Assembly (NCBI GenBank): GCA_947452905.1
Contig: CANGEP010000005.1
Span: 62,001 to 126,000, forward strand
Reading direction: 5' to 3'
DNA: 64,000 nt
Source of the DNA: Bacteroidota bacterium
Lineage (GTDB): Bacteria; Bacteroidota; Bacteroidia; Chitinophagales; Chitinophagaceae
Within the stretch, counting starts at the first letter, position 1, and the number at the start of each line of letters is the position of its first letter. Below are positions 46,864 to 55,039 of the stretch, piece by piece. A program made the translations under genes and the position numbers. Below the pieces are notes generated by a model. It had not been told where the DNA came from. It did not search any database and saw only the letters and a program-made list of their open reading frames with translations.

Positions 46864-47562
46864 ATGCTTAAAGATGCCGCTGAATTAGTAAAGTCTTATC
46901 CACGGGTACCCTTAACGGTGGATTGTGTGATTTTAGGTTTTATTGACAATTCCTTAAAAGTATTACTTATTAAAAGTGATCTGCCTTTGTATCATGGTCA
47001 ATTATCACTTTTAGGAGACAATGTACATGCAGAGGAAGATTTGGATACTGCCGCCAACAGAGTGCTAAAAGAGAGAACAGGAATGGCCAATGTGTATTTG
47101 GAACAAGTGCATACTTTTAGCAAGCCCGATCGTCATCCGGGTGGCAGAGTGGTTACAACCGTATATGCCTCTTTATTAGATACAAAACATCATGCTTTGC
47201 TGATTCATGACAATGAACTTAAATGGCATTCCGTAAACCAGATTCAGGGAATGGCATTTGATCATAAAATAATTTTAGACTTTTGTTTTCAATGGTTGCA
47301 AAAGCGGATACAAGAACACCCTTTGGCCTTTAATTTATTGCCTGTAAAATTTTCTTTAAGACAATTGCAAAATGTATATGAGGCCATTTTGAATGTCAAA
47401 CTAGACCGACGTAATTTTAGAAAGAAATTTGCTGCTATGGGATTCCTGCAAGATACGAGTGAAATGGAGACCCTTGTAACACATCGTCCAGGAAAATTGT
47501 ACTCTTTTGACTTTGTTTCCTATGAACAAAAGAAGAAGAACTTTATGGGGATAGATTTTTAA
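46864..47562 (+). CDS. Nudix-domain transcriptional regulator (NrtR/AraR-like) with degenerate Nudix box
   Basis: About 232 residues. The N-terminal Nudix fold (VDCVILGFIDNSLKVLLIKSD) has its box changed to GDNVHAEEDLDTAANRVLKERTG: the catalytic RE...EE becomes RV...ER, so hydrolysis is unlikely. A C-terminal winged-helix domain (FSLRQLQNVYEAIL ... RRNFRKKFAAMGFL) follows, as in NrtR and the Bacteroides AraR-type regulators that sense sugars or nucleotide metabolites. The frame is open to a TTG at 46843, but ATG 46864 fits the family. The target genes are not evident; it is divergent from ligA across an inverted repeat. Confidence 0.8.
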   Translation: MLKDAAELVKSYPRVPLTVDCVILGFIDNSLKVLLIKSDLPLYHGQLSLLGDNVHAEEDLDTAANRVLKERTGMANVYLEQVHTFSKPDRHPGGRVVTTVYASLLDTKHHALLIHDNELKWHSVNQIQGMAFDHKIILDFCFQWLQKRIQEHPLAFNLLPVKFSLRQLQNVYEAILNVKLDRRNFRKKFAAMGFLQDTSEMETLVTHRPGKLYSFDFVSYEQKKKNFMGIDF

Positions 47563-47621
47563 AAAATGCCCGCTCTTCCTTATTATTTAATACCTTTATC
47601 CATTAATAAACAGGGATAATT

Positions 47622-48497
47622 ATGCTTCAATCAATGACAGGCTATGGAAGGGCCGAGACCAATTTTAAAGACAAAACATTTTTAATAGAAGTAAAGTCTT
47701 TAAATGGTAAACAATTTGATCTACGATTAAACATACCTTCTTTATTAAAGCCATACGAAGTTGAAATTCGTAATAAATTAAATGAATGTTTACAGAGAGG
47801 AAGTGTGGAATGCACCATCAGTGTAAAATCTAATGGAGTGAGTAAGCCGGTAAGTATAAATACTGCATTAGCAAAATCTTATTACGCCCCAATTATTGAA
47901 TTAGCCAATGAATTAGGCATCGAAAAAGAAAATATTTTAAGTACACTTTTAAAGCTTCCCGACGTGGTATCCTCTAACAGTGAGGTTTTAACCGAAGAAG
48001 AATGGAAAGCAATTGCCGATTTATTAGGTATTGCTATTGAGCATTTAATAAAGCACAGAACTGAAGAAGGGAAATCGATCGAAAAAGATTTATTAGAAAG
48101 AGTAGCAGCCATTGAGGGGCAACAAGAAGTAATTGCTGTTCATGAACCTGCACGCAGAACAAAAGTTAAAGAAGGTCTTATAAAATTATTAGAGCAACAT
48201 GTAGGTGCCGATAAATATGATACTAATAGATTAGAGCAAGAACTTATTTATTATATCGAAAAAATTGATATTTCGGAAGAGAAGGTAAGACTCACTAATC
48301 ATTGTGTTTATTTTAAAGAGGTGTTAAAGGATAAAGAATCTTCGAAGGGCAAGAAGCTTTCCTTTATTTTACAAGAAATGGGAAGAGAGATAAATACAAC
48401 TGGATCAAAGGCCAATGATATGGAGATTCAAAAAGCGGTAATCTTAATGAAAGATGAACTAGAAAAAGCAAAAGAGCAAATTTTAAATGTTTTATAG
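47622..48497 (+). CDS. yicC: YicC family endoribonuclease
   Basis: A 291-residue protein with the YicC N-terminus MLQSMTGYGRAE and KSLNGKQFDLRLNIP, and the C-terminal DUF1732 signature SFILQEMGREINTTGSKAND. E. coli YicC has been reported to act as a ribonuclease affecting small RNA stability. In many genomes it precedes gmk, but here gldH begins immediately after the stop, with no gap, implying co-transcription. Confidence 0.93.
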   Translation: MLQSMTGYGRAETNFKDKTFLIEVKSLNGKQFDLRLNIPSLLKPYEVEIRNKLNECLQRGSVECTISVKSNGVSKPVSINTALAKSYYAPIIELANELGIEKENILSTLLKLPDVVSSNSEVLTEEEWKAIADLLGIAIEHLIKHRTEEGKSIEKDLLERVAAIEGQQEVIAVHEPARRTKVKEGLIKLLEQHVGADKYDTNRLEQELIYYIEKIDISEEKVRLTNHCVYFKEVLKDKESSKGKKLSFILQEMGREINTTGSKANDMEIQKAVILMKDELEKAKEQILNVL

Positions 48498-48977
48498 ATG
48501 AAGGCGCAAAAAATAAATTCATTCTTTTTATTTTTTATGTTGACAATAGGAATAATATCTTGTCAAACTTTCCAGTTGTATGAGCAAAGCACCCTTTATC
48601 CAGATCATAAATGGTCGAGTAATCAAATAAATAGCTACCATTTTAACATTACAGATACCAATAGCTTATATAAGGTATTCTTTGTTATAAGGCATCATAA
48701 TGCCTACCATTACAAAAATATTTGGATTGATTTAGAACAAAAACATGTAGGAGATTCTACCGAGAAGCATTCCTTAAATTTAAGCTTAGCAGATGATGAA
48801 AAAGGGTGGCAAGGAGTTGGAATGGATGATATTTACGACCAACGTATACCCATTAATGCGGCACCCATTAAACTTAAAATGGGAGAATATATCTTTTCCA
48901 TGCATCATACCATGAGAGAAGATCCGCTCGATAATATCTTAGCCACTGGCATAAGGGTTGAAAAAGTAAAAAGATAA
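48498..48977 (+). CDS. gldH: Gliding motility lipoprotein GldH
   Basis: A 159-residue lipoprotein with the acylated Cys at position 22 (GIISC). The mature domain has the GldH pattern: YEQSTLYPDHKWSSNQIN, FVIRHHNAYHYKNIWIDLEQ, and MREDPLDNILATGIRVEK at the end. GldH is needed for gliding in Flavobacterium johnsoniae. Homologues also occur in non-gliding Bacteroidota, so motility is not implied. It lies between yicC (no gap) and a two-component system (one-base overlap). Confidence 0.85.
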   Translation: MKAQKINSFFLFFMLTIGIISCQTFQLYEQSTLYPDHKWSSNQINSYHFNITDTNSLYKVFFVIRHHNAYHYKNIWIDLEQKHVGDSTEKHSLNLSLADDEKGWQGVGMDDIYDQRIPINAAPIKLKMGEYIFSMHHTMREDPLDNILATGIRVEKVKR

Positions 48978-49951
48978 TGCTATCTAAATTTAATAAACTT
49001 CAAATTATTCGAGTTGTTTATTGGTTATTCTTAACCTATATGGTGGCTGCTTTTATTTGGTGGTATATTTCGCTTGTTAAACAAAGCGATCAAATCGCAG
49101 AAGTTCAATTTAATTCTTTACAAACAAATGATCCAGCATTAACTGCTAAAGTAAAATCAATACAAAATTTTCAACTTCGCAAAAACAAACAATACATTGG
49201 CGAAGGGTTAACATTTTTGTTCTTGTTTTTAGTAGGGGCTATTTATGTGTACCGCTCATTGGTAAAACAACTACGTTATTCTAATCAGCAGCAAAATTTT
49301 ATGATGGCAGTTACACATGAGCTTAAAACGCCCATCGCTATTACACAATTAAATTTAGAAACCCTACTAAAGAGAAATTTAGAAGAATCCCAACAAAAAA
49401 GTATTTTACAAGTATCCCTACAAGAAACAAAACGTTTAGATTATTTGTGTAATAATATTTTGTTGGCTTCTCAAATTGATATGGGTAATTATAAGGCCAA
49501 TATACAAGTAGTAGATTGTACGGCAATCATACATAGTTTGGTTACTCAGCTAAAATCTAGCATGCCACATCGAAAAATTAATACAAGCATAGATAATGAT
49601 ATTTTTATAAAAGGGGAGCCAGTGCTTATACAATTATTAGTAAATAATTTATTGGATAATGCTATTAAGTACTCTGCCTCTGATACCGATATAGATGTTT
49701 GTTTACAACAGCAAGAACATAAAGTGGTATTAATGATTAAAGATCAGGGAGTAGGTGTCCCACTTGAAGAAAGTCATAAAATTTTTGAAAAATTTTATCG
49801 AGTTGGTTCTGAATTTTCAAGATCTACCAAAGGTACCGGGCTAGGCCTTTATTTATGTAAGCGAATTGCCGACTTACATAATGCACAATTATCGGTTGCT
49901 GCTAATTCTCCAGTAGGCAGTATTTTTACCTTTACCTATTATGTTTCATAA
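48977..49951 (+). CDS. Sensor histidine kinase
   Basis: Inner membrane kinase of 324 residues. Two membrane segments (about 14-33 and 76-92) flank a short, about 40-residue periplasmic loop with no known sensor fold. The H-box MMAVTHELKTPIAI holds phosphoacceptor H114. The ATPase domain has LLVNNLLDNAIKYS, DQGVGVP, FEKFYRVG and GTGLGLYL. The start overlaps the gldH stop by one base, and the response regulator begins 2 bases after the stop. The signal is unknown; the small loop suggests membrane or partner sensing. Confidence 0.94.
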   Translation: MLSKFNKLQIIRVVYWLFLTYMVAAFIWWYISLVKQSDQIAEVQFNSLQTNDPALTAKVKSIQNFQLRKNKQYIGEGLTFLFLFLVGAIYVYRSLVKQLRYSNQQQNFMMAVTHELKTPIAITQLNLETLLKRNLEESQQKSILQVSLQETKRLDYLCNNILLASQIDMGNYKANIQVVDCTAIIHSLVTQLKSSMPHRKINTSIDNDIFIKGEPVLIQLLVNNLLDNAIKYSASDTDIDVCLQQQEHKVVLMIKDQGVGVPLEESHKIFEKFYRVGSEFSRSTKGTGLGLYLCKRIADLHNAQLSVAANSPVGSIFTFTYYVS

Positions 49952-49953
49952 GT

Positions 49954-50649
49954 ATGGCTAACAATTCTATATTACTTGTTGAAGATGAAGTGCATTTACA
50001 TGATGCTTTAAAACTTAATTTAACAATGGAAGGGTATGAAGTTAGTTCGGCCTATGATGGAATAGAAGCGCTTCATAAAATGGAGCAAGGTTATTTTGAT
50101 TTAATTATTTTAGATGTAATGTTGCCTTCTTTGGATGGGTATTCTATTACCGAAATGCAACGTTTAAAAAACAATCATACCCCTATATTAATTTTAAGTG
50201 CAAAAAATACAAGTGCTAATAAAATACAGGGCTTAAAACTTGGTGCGGATGATTATATGACAAAGCCTTTTAATTTAGAAGAGCTTTTATTAAGAGTGGC
50301 CAAGCTCATTCAAAAATCTGCTCCATTAAATACTACTACAAGCCAAGAATTATTTACTTTTTCTGGACATCAGATTAATTTTAATGCTTTACAAGCTACC
50401 ACTGCTCAAGGGGAACTCGTTAACTTAACCCCAAAGGAAGCCTTATTATTAAAACTTTTGATCGAACATAAAAATACTGTAGTTACTAGGGAGCGTATTT
50501 TACAAATGGTATGGGGTTATAGTGTTTTTCCTAATACGCGTACTATCGATAATTTTATTCTCAATTTTAGAAAATATTTTGAATTAGATTCAAAGAACCC
50601 TAAGCATTTTATTTCTATACGAGCAGTGGGCTATAAATTCCAAGAATAA
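49954..50649 (+). CDS. OmpR/PhoB family response regulator
   Basis: A 231-residue regulator with receiver domain (acidic ED at 10-11, phosphoacceptor D54 in LIILDVMLPSLDG, conserved Lys in YMTKPF) and a C-terminal winged-helix domain (VNLTPKEALLLKLLIEHKN, VWGYSVFPNTRTIDNFILNFRKYF). It is the partner of the preceding kinase. Proteins of this family bind tandem 11-bp direct repeats, the type of pattern seen upstream of the TonB receptor at 4362-4405, but no link between the two is shown. Confidence 0.95.
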   Translation: MANNSILLVEDEVHLHDALKLNLTMEGYEVSSAYDGIEALHKMEQGYFDLIILDVMLPSLDGYSITEMQRLKNNHTPILILSAKNTSANKIQGLKLGADDYMTKPFNLEELLLRVAKLIQKSAPLNTTTSQELFTFSGHQINFNALQATTAQGELVNLTPKEALLLKLLIEHKNTVVTRERILQMVWGYSVFPNTRTIDNFILNFRKYFELDSKNPKHFISIRAVGYKFQE

Positions 50650-50701
50650 GCATTATTTGTACAATCTTTCCCCCTTTTTGGCGTTATAGAAGGTAGTTTA
50701 A

Positions 50702-51844
50702 ATGCTATCTATGTCATTGAGTACGATTCAAGATTTTTTAGAACCTGTTAATTTAGACCTTCTCTCTAATGACGAAGGCTATAGGGATACTCAATTAGGT
50801 AAACATATCAAGGTGAACCAGGGCCAATTACCAGATATATCCGATGTAGACATGGTAATCATAGGTGCAGGGGAATGTAGAGGAGCGGGTTTTGCTTTGA
50901 ATGGCCACAAAGCGGCAGATGCAATAAGATCGGCTTTATATAATTTATATTATTGGCATGTACAGGTTAATATCGCAGATATTGGTAATGTAAAATTGGG
51001 ACAAAGCATCGGTGATAGTTATGCCGCATTAAGAACAGTTATTTCTGAACTTATTTTACAAAACAAAAAAGTTGTGATTATTGGCGGTTCTCATGATTTA
51101 ACCTTAGCCCAATATCATTCCTATACTTCTATACCCACCTTGGTGAATGCAGTGGTGGCAGATGCTAAAATTGATCTCGATTTAGAAGCAAGGCTTCCTT
51201 CGGATCATTTTTTAGAAGAACTTTTTACTGGCCTACCCAATCATTTAAACCATTATGCACATATAGGATTCCAGAGTTATTTTATGCATCCCCATATGTT
51301 AGAAACCATTGATAAATTAAGATTTGATTGTTTTAGATTAGGGGTAGTGCGTGAGAGCATAGAAGAAATGGAGCCAGTGATAAGAGATTCACATTTAATG
51401 AGTTTTGATATTAGTGCCATACAAAATGCACAAGCACCTGCCAATTTAATAACCCCTAATGGTTTTAATGGGGAGGAAGCTTGTGTGCTAATGCAATACG
51501 CAGGCATGAGTTGGAAAACTAGTACGATTGGTCTTTTTGGCTATCAAGCCGAGCTAGATCAAAATGGCTTAACAGCTATCCAAATGGCACAAATGATTTG
51601 GTATATTATTGATGGGATACAAAAAGGTAAAAAAGAATCTCCTTTAACAGATACTGATCGATTCAAAGAGTTTCATATAGCTTTTACAGATATTGATACT
51701 AAATTCATGCAAAGTAAAAGTACGGGTAGATGGTGGATGCAATTACATAATCAGGACTGGTGTCCTTGTAGTTATAAAGATTATTTAGTAGCTTCCAATA
51801 ACGAAATCCCAGAAAGATGGCTAAGAGCATTAGAACGAGAATAA
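50702..51844 (+). CDS. Arginase/formimidoylglutamase-fold protein with altered metal site
   Basis: A 380-residue ureohydrolase-fold protein: GAGECRGAGFALNGHKAADAIR at the N-terminus and the metal-site blocks in the usual order. These deviate from the family: GGSHD (128-132) keeps His131; DAKID (154-158) keeps both Asp but has Lys156 in place of His; SFDIS (234-238) keeps Asp236 but has Ser238 in place of the second Asp. A binuclear manganese centre of normal type is therefore doubtful. Bacteroidota homologues are often annotated formimidoylglutamase. The C-terminus (RWWMQLHNQDWCPCSYKDYLVA) is extended. It overlaps the next gene by 28 bases. Confidence 0.75.
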   Translation: MLSMSLSTIQDFLEPVNLDLLSNDEGYRDTQLGKHIKVNQGQLPDISDVDMVIIGAGECRGAGFALNGHKAADAIRSALYNLYYWHVQVNIADIGNVKLGQSIGDSYAALRTVISELILQNKKVVIIGGSHDLTLAQYHSYTSIPTLVNAVVADAKIDLDLEARLPSDHFLEELFTGLPNHLNHYAHIGFQSYFMHPHMLETIDKLRFDCFRLGVVRESIEEMEPVIRDSHLMSFDISAIQNAQAPANLITPNGFNGEEACVLMQYAGMSWKTSTIGLFGYQAELDQNGLTAIQMAQMIWYIIDGIQKGKKESPLTDTDRFKEFHIAFTDIDTKFMQSKSTGRWWMQLHNQDWCPCSYKDYLVASNNEIPERWLRALERE

Positions 51845-53145
51845 ATAAGTCAGTATCTTATTTCCCAATTTTATTTGTAGCAGTTTTGTTTTTGATGAGT
51901 GCTTGTACAGCACCTAAAAAAGTATTAATGGCAGAAGCTCCCTTACAAGGCGCTCACATTGGTATTGCCGTATTTAATGAAAATACCCATCAATGGGTAG
52001 ATCGATATCAAAGTGATAAATATTTTACACCCGCTAGTAATACCAAAATTATATCTTGCTACTTGGGTATGAAATATTTGAGCGATAGTTTGCCAGGATG
52101 GAGACTCGCTGAAACAGCCGATTCTATTTTCTTATTACCCTTGGGAGATCCTAGTTTCTTACATCCCGATTTTTCGTTTCAGCCAATTGTGTCTTTAATT
52201 GCTCATACCCAAAAACAAGTTGTTTTATGTACCCCCACTCAACCAGACGCGTTTGCTTCTTTTGGAAAGGGGTGGTCTTGGGATGACTTTGCCGAAGATT
52301 ATCAACCTGAAAGAGCAAGATTTAATATTTATGGAAATGTTTTAACAGTTGCTAAAGCTAAAGAAGGCTATACGGTTAAGCCTTCTTTGTTAGTTAAAGG
52401 GACAACACAACCAAGTATCCAAACTATTTGGAGCAGAGATAGATATCAGAATCGTTTTTATGCCACTACAAAGGTAAATACTGATGCTACGGAAACCCAG
52501 CAACAAATACCTTTTATTACGGATCCTGAGCTTACTCTTGCTAAACAACTATTAGAAGATACTTTACATCCAACACTTCCTATTGCTATTCAACATGGCT
52601 TTGATTTTGCCAATAGCCGAATTGTAAAAACAGTGGCAACAGATAGTTTACTTAAAATAATGATGAACCGAAGCGATAATTTTTTTGCAGAGCAAATGTT
52701 ATTAATGACATCGGAGAAGCTTTTAGGAACTATCGATGAAGACAAAATCATAGACACTTTATTAAAAACTGATTTTTCCTTTTATCCGCAAAAACCACAG
52801 TGGGCAGATGGAAGCGGCTTAAGTCGTTTTAACTTAATGACACCAGAAAACTATGTGGCCTTATTACAAAAAATGGAGTCTGAATATAGTCTAGAGAGAA
52901 TCAAAGGCATTTTTGCCCAAGGCGGAAAAGGATCTTTATCTGGTTATTATAAAAATATTCCCGGAGTATTATATGCTAAAACAGGCACCCTAGGTAATCG
53001 TATCGCATTTAGTGGGTATATTATTACCCATAAAGGCACCCACTTAACCTTTTCTGTATTAATAGAAAATCATCTTAGTCCAAGAACTTATCCTGTTCGT
53101 CATGCTGTAGAGAATTACTTAACTAGCATTATGAAAAAGTATTAA
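51817..53145 (+). CDS. dacB: D-alanyl-D-alanine carboxypeptidase/endopeptidase (PBP4 family)
   Basis: Peptidoglycan-processing serine peptidase, S13 family. 442 residues with a lipobox-like signal (FLMSAC, Cys30). The active-site triad of motifs is complete: SNTK (S74, K77), SDN in NRSDNFFAEQ (about 286-288) and KTG in YAKTGTLGN (about 388-390). It acts in the periplasm, anchored to a membrane. The start ATG lies inside the arginase-fold gene (28-base overlap). Its 3' end overlaps convergent mutL by 4 bases. Confidence 0.93.
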   Translation: MAKSIRTRINKSVSYFPILFVAVLFLMSACTAPKKVLMAEAPLQGAHIGIAVFNENTHQWVDRYQSDKYFTPASNTKIISCYLGMKYLSDSLPGWRLAETADSIFLLPLGDPSFLHPDFSFQPIVSLIAHTQKQVVLCTPTQPDAFASFGKGWSWDDFAEDYQPERARFNIYGNVLTVAKAKEGYTVKPSLLVKGTTQPSIQTIWSRDRYQNRFYATTKVNTDATETQQQIPFITDPELTLAKQLLEDTLHPTLPIAIQHGFDFANSRIVKTVATDSLLKIMMNRSDNFFAEQMLLMTSEKLLGTIDEDKIIDTLLKTDFSFYPQKPQWADGSGLSRFNLMTPENYVALLQKMESEYSLERIKGIFAQGGKGSLSGYYKNIPGVLYAKTGTLGNRIAFSGYIITHKGTHLTFSVLIENHLSPRTYPVRHAVENYLTSIMKKY

Positions 53146-54980
53146 ATCTTGGTAAATAAACTATCTAAGTAGTTTTCCGAAAACTCGATATAGGTGGGCG
53201 CACCACTGGCGGTAATCTGAGGTGTATCGCAATTTAATAGATCCGAAATTAAAGTATGCATTTCGGTTTGTGATAAGCTTTGCCCTGCTTTTATAGCCAT
53301 TTGACGGGCTAAACAACGATTTAGTTTTTCTCTTTTACTAAATTTAATGTCGCCGCTAAAATGTTTAAACTGCTCTAATAAAAGTTCAATGGCATTTTTT
53401 TCATTTCCAGCCATTACATCGGCAGGTATACCTTGAATGATAAAACTACTTTGTCCAAAAGGTTCAATTTCGTATCCAATGACAGCTAAGTCTTCTTTCA
53501 TTTCATCTAATAAAACGGCATCCGATGCGCTAAGTTCCAATACTACTGGGAATAAACTTTTTTGCGTAGCATGAGGATGTGCACTTGCTTGTTGATACTT
53601 CTCGTACAAAACTCTTTCGTGAGAAAGCTGTTGATGAAACAGCACATAGCCTCCTCCAGCAGGGGCAACGATATAAGTGTTATTGATTTGAATTAAAGCG
53701 GCTTCTTGTTTAATTTGAATACCTTCTTTTTCTTGGTATAAGCCCATGGAGGAGGACTTTACAATAAATGAAGGTTCTTCGGCAGCAGGTATTTCGGTAA
53801 AAAAACTTTTCCAATCTTGCTTTTCGGCATGACTTGTTTTAGCAATAAAATGAGCCTGATTTTTTTGTGTGAAACCTGCATACAAGGAACTGCTTGCGGT
53901 GGCTGTTTTTTGATCCTCTGTTAAGGGCTTTTGAACAGCCTCTAGTTGTTGAATATTGGCATCCAATGAAAAATCCAAGGAAGGTGCGATACTAAATTGA
54001 GCTAAAGCATGTTTTACGGCAGCTTGTACAAAAGCATAAATAATTTTATCGTCCTCGAATTTAATTTCTTGTTTTGTAGGGTGCACATTTATATCTACTT
54101 GAGAAGGGTCTACATCGATATATAAAATGTAACTCGGAAAATTTTCTTTAGGAATTAATCCATCAAATGCATTGGCTACAGCATGATGTAAATAGGCGCT
54201 TTTAATAAATCGACGATTTACAAAAAAGTATTGGTCTGATCTAGTTTTCTTTGCTGTCTCAGGTTTTCCTACAAATCCACTGATATTTAAATAGTCGGTA
54301 TGTTCACCTACGGTAACTAATTTTGATGAATAAGTGTTGCCTAAAACATGAATAGCTCTTTGCTTAAAACTTCCGGCCTCCCAATGAAAAACATCCTGGC
54401 CATTATGAATAAAACTAAAGTAGATTTCAGGAAACGCCAGTGCAACCCTTGTAAATTCTTCGATGATATGTTTTAATTCGGCTGAATTACTTTTTAAAAA
54501 ATTTCTGCGCGCTGGTACATTAAAGAATAAATTCTTCATGCTTATATTGGTGCCTACCGGACAAGCAGTTGGGGATGTGGCCACTACCTCACTATTTTCC
54601 ATATCTACACTGGTGCCTAATTCATCCTCCGCTCTTCTGGTTTTTAAGTTCACTTGAGCTACCGCCGCAATAGAAGCAAGTGCTTCACCTCTAAAACCCA
54701 TCGTTCTAATTTGAAACAAATCATCAATGGTACTAATTTTACTTGTGGCATGTCTGGCAAATGCATTTTGGGCATCTATTGGACTCATTCCCTTACCATT
54801 ATCAATTACCTGGACAAGGGCCTTGCCAGCATCATTTATGATAAGTTTAATTTCTGTAGCCCCAGCATCTACCGCATTTTCCAATAGCTCTTTTACAGCA
54901 CTTGCGGGTCTTTGAATAACCTCGCCGGCCGCAATTTGATTGGCAATGTGATCGGGTAATAAATGTATGGTTTCGGCCAC
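53142..54980 (-). CDS. mutL: DNA mismatch repair protein MutL
   Basis: Links MutS recognition to strand removal. 612 residues. The GHKL ATPase has LLPDHIANQIAAGEVIQRPASAVKEL, ENAVDAGATEI, DNGKGMS, HATSKI and GFRGEALASIAAVA. The C-terminal dimerisation domain is present (CLARQMAIKAGQSLSQTEM). I see no DQHAxxERI-type endonuclease motif: the equivalent place reads VLFHQQLSHERVLYE, so an endonuclease activity is uncertain. The start codon is GTG; an in-frame TAA just upstream excludes earlier starts. It is divergent from the M3 peptidase gene. Confidence 0.96.
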   Translation of the reverse strand: MAETIHLLPDHIANQIAAGEVIQRPASAVKELLENAVDAGATEIKLIINDAGKALVQVIDNGKGMSPIDAQNAFARHATSKISTIDDLFQIRTMGFRGEALASIAAVAQVNLKTRRAEDELGTSVDMENSEVVATSPTACPVGTNISMKNLFFNVPARRNFLKSNSAELKHIIEEFTRVALAFPEIYFSFIHNGQDVFHWEAGSFKQRAIHVLGNTYSSKLVTVGEHTDYLNISGFVGKPETAKKTRSDQYFFVNRRFIKSAYLHHAVANAFDGLIPKENFPSYILYIDVDPSQVDINVHPTKQEIKFEDDKIIYAFVQAAVKHALAQFSIAPSLDFSLDANIQQLEAVQKPLTEDQKTATASSSLYAGFTQKNQAHFIAKTSHAEKQDWKSFFTEIPAAEEPSFIVKSSSMGLYQEKEGIQIKQEAALIQINNTYIVAPAGGGYVLFHQQLSHERVLYEKYQQASAHPHATQKSLFPVVLELSASDAVLLDEMKEDLAVIGYEIEPFGQSSFIIQGIPADVMAGNEKNAIELLLEQFKHFSGDIKFSKREKLNRCLARQMAIKAGQSLSQTEMHTLISDLLNCDTPQITASGAPTYIEFSENYLDSLFTKI

Positions 54981-55012
54981 TTTTTAAATCTTTTAGAAGT
55001 GTGTAAAAGTAG

Positions 55013-55020
55013 TAAATTTG
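55013..55020 (+). promoter_or_regulatory. -7 promoter element of the M3 peptidase gene
   Basis: TAAATTTG matches TAnnTTTG, 19 bases before the ATG at 55040. No clear TTG lies at the -33 position. Confidence 0.45.
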
Positions 55021-55039
55021 CCACTTAAAATCTCAACTT

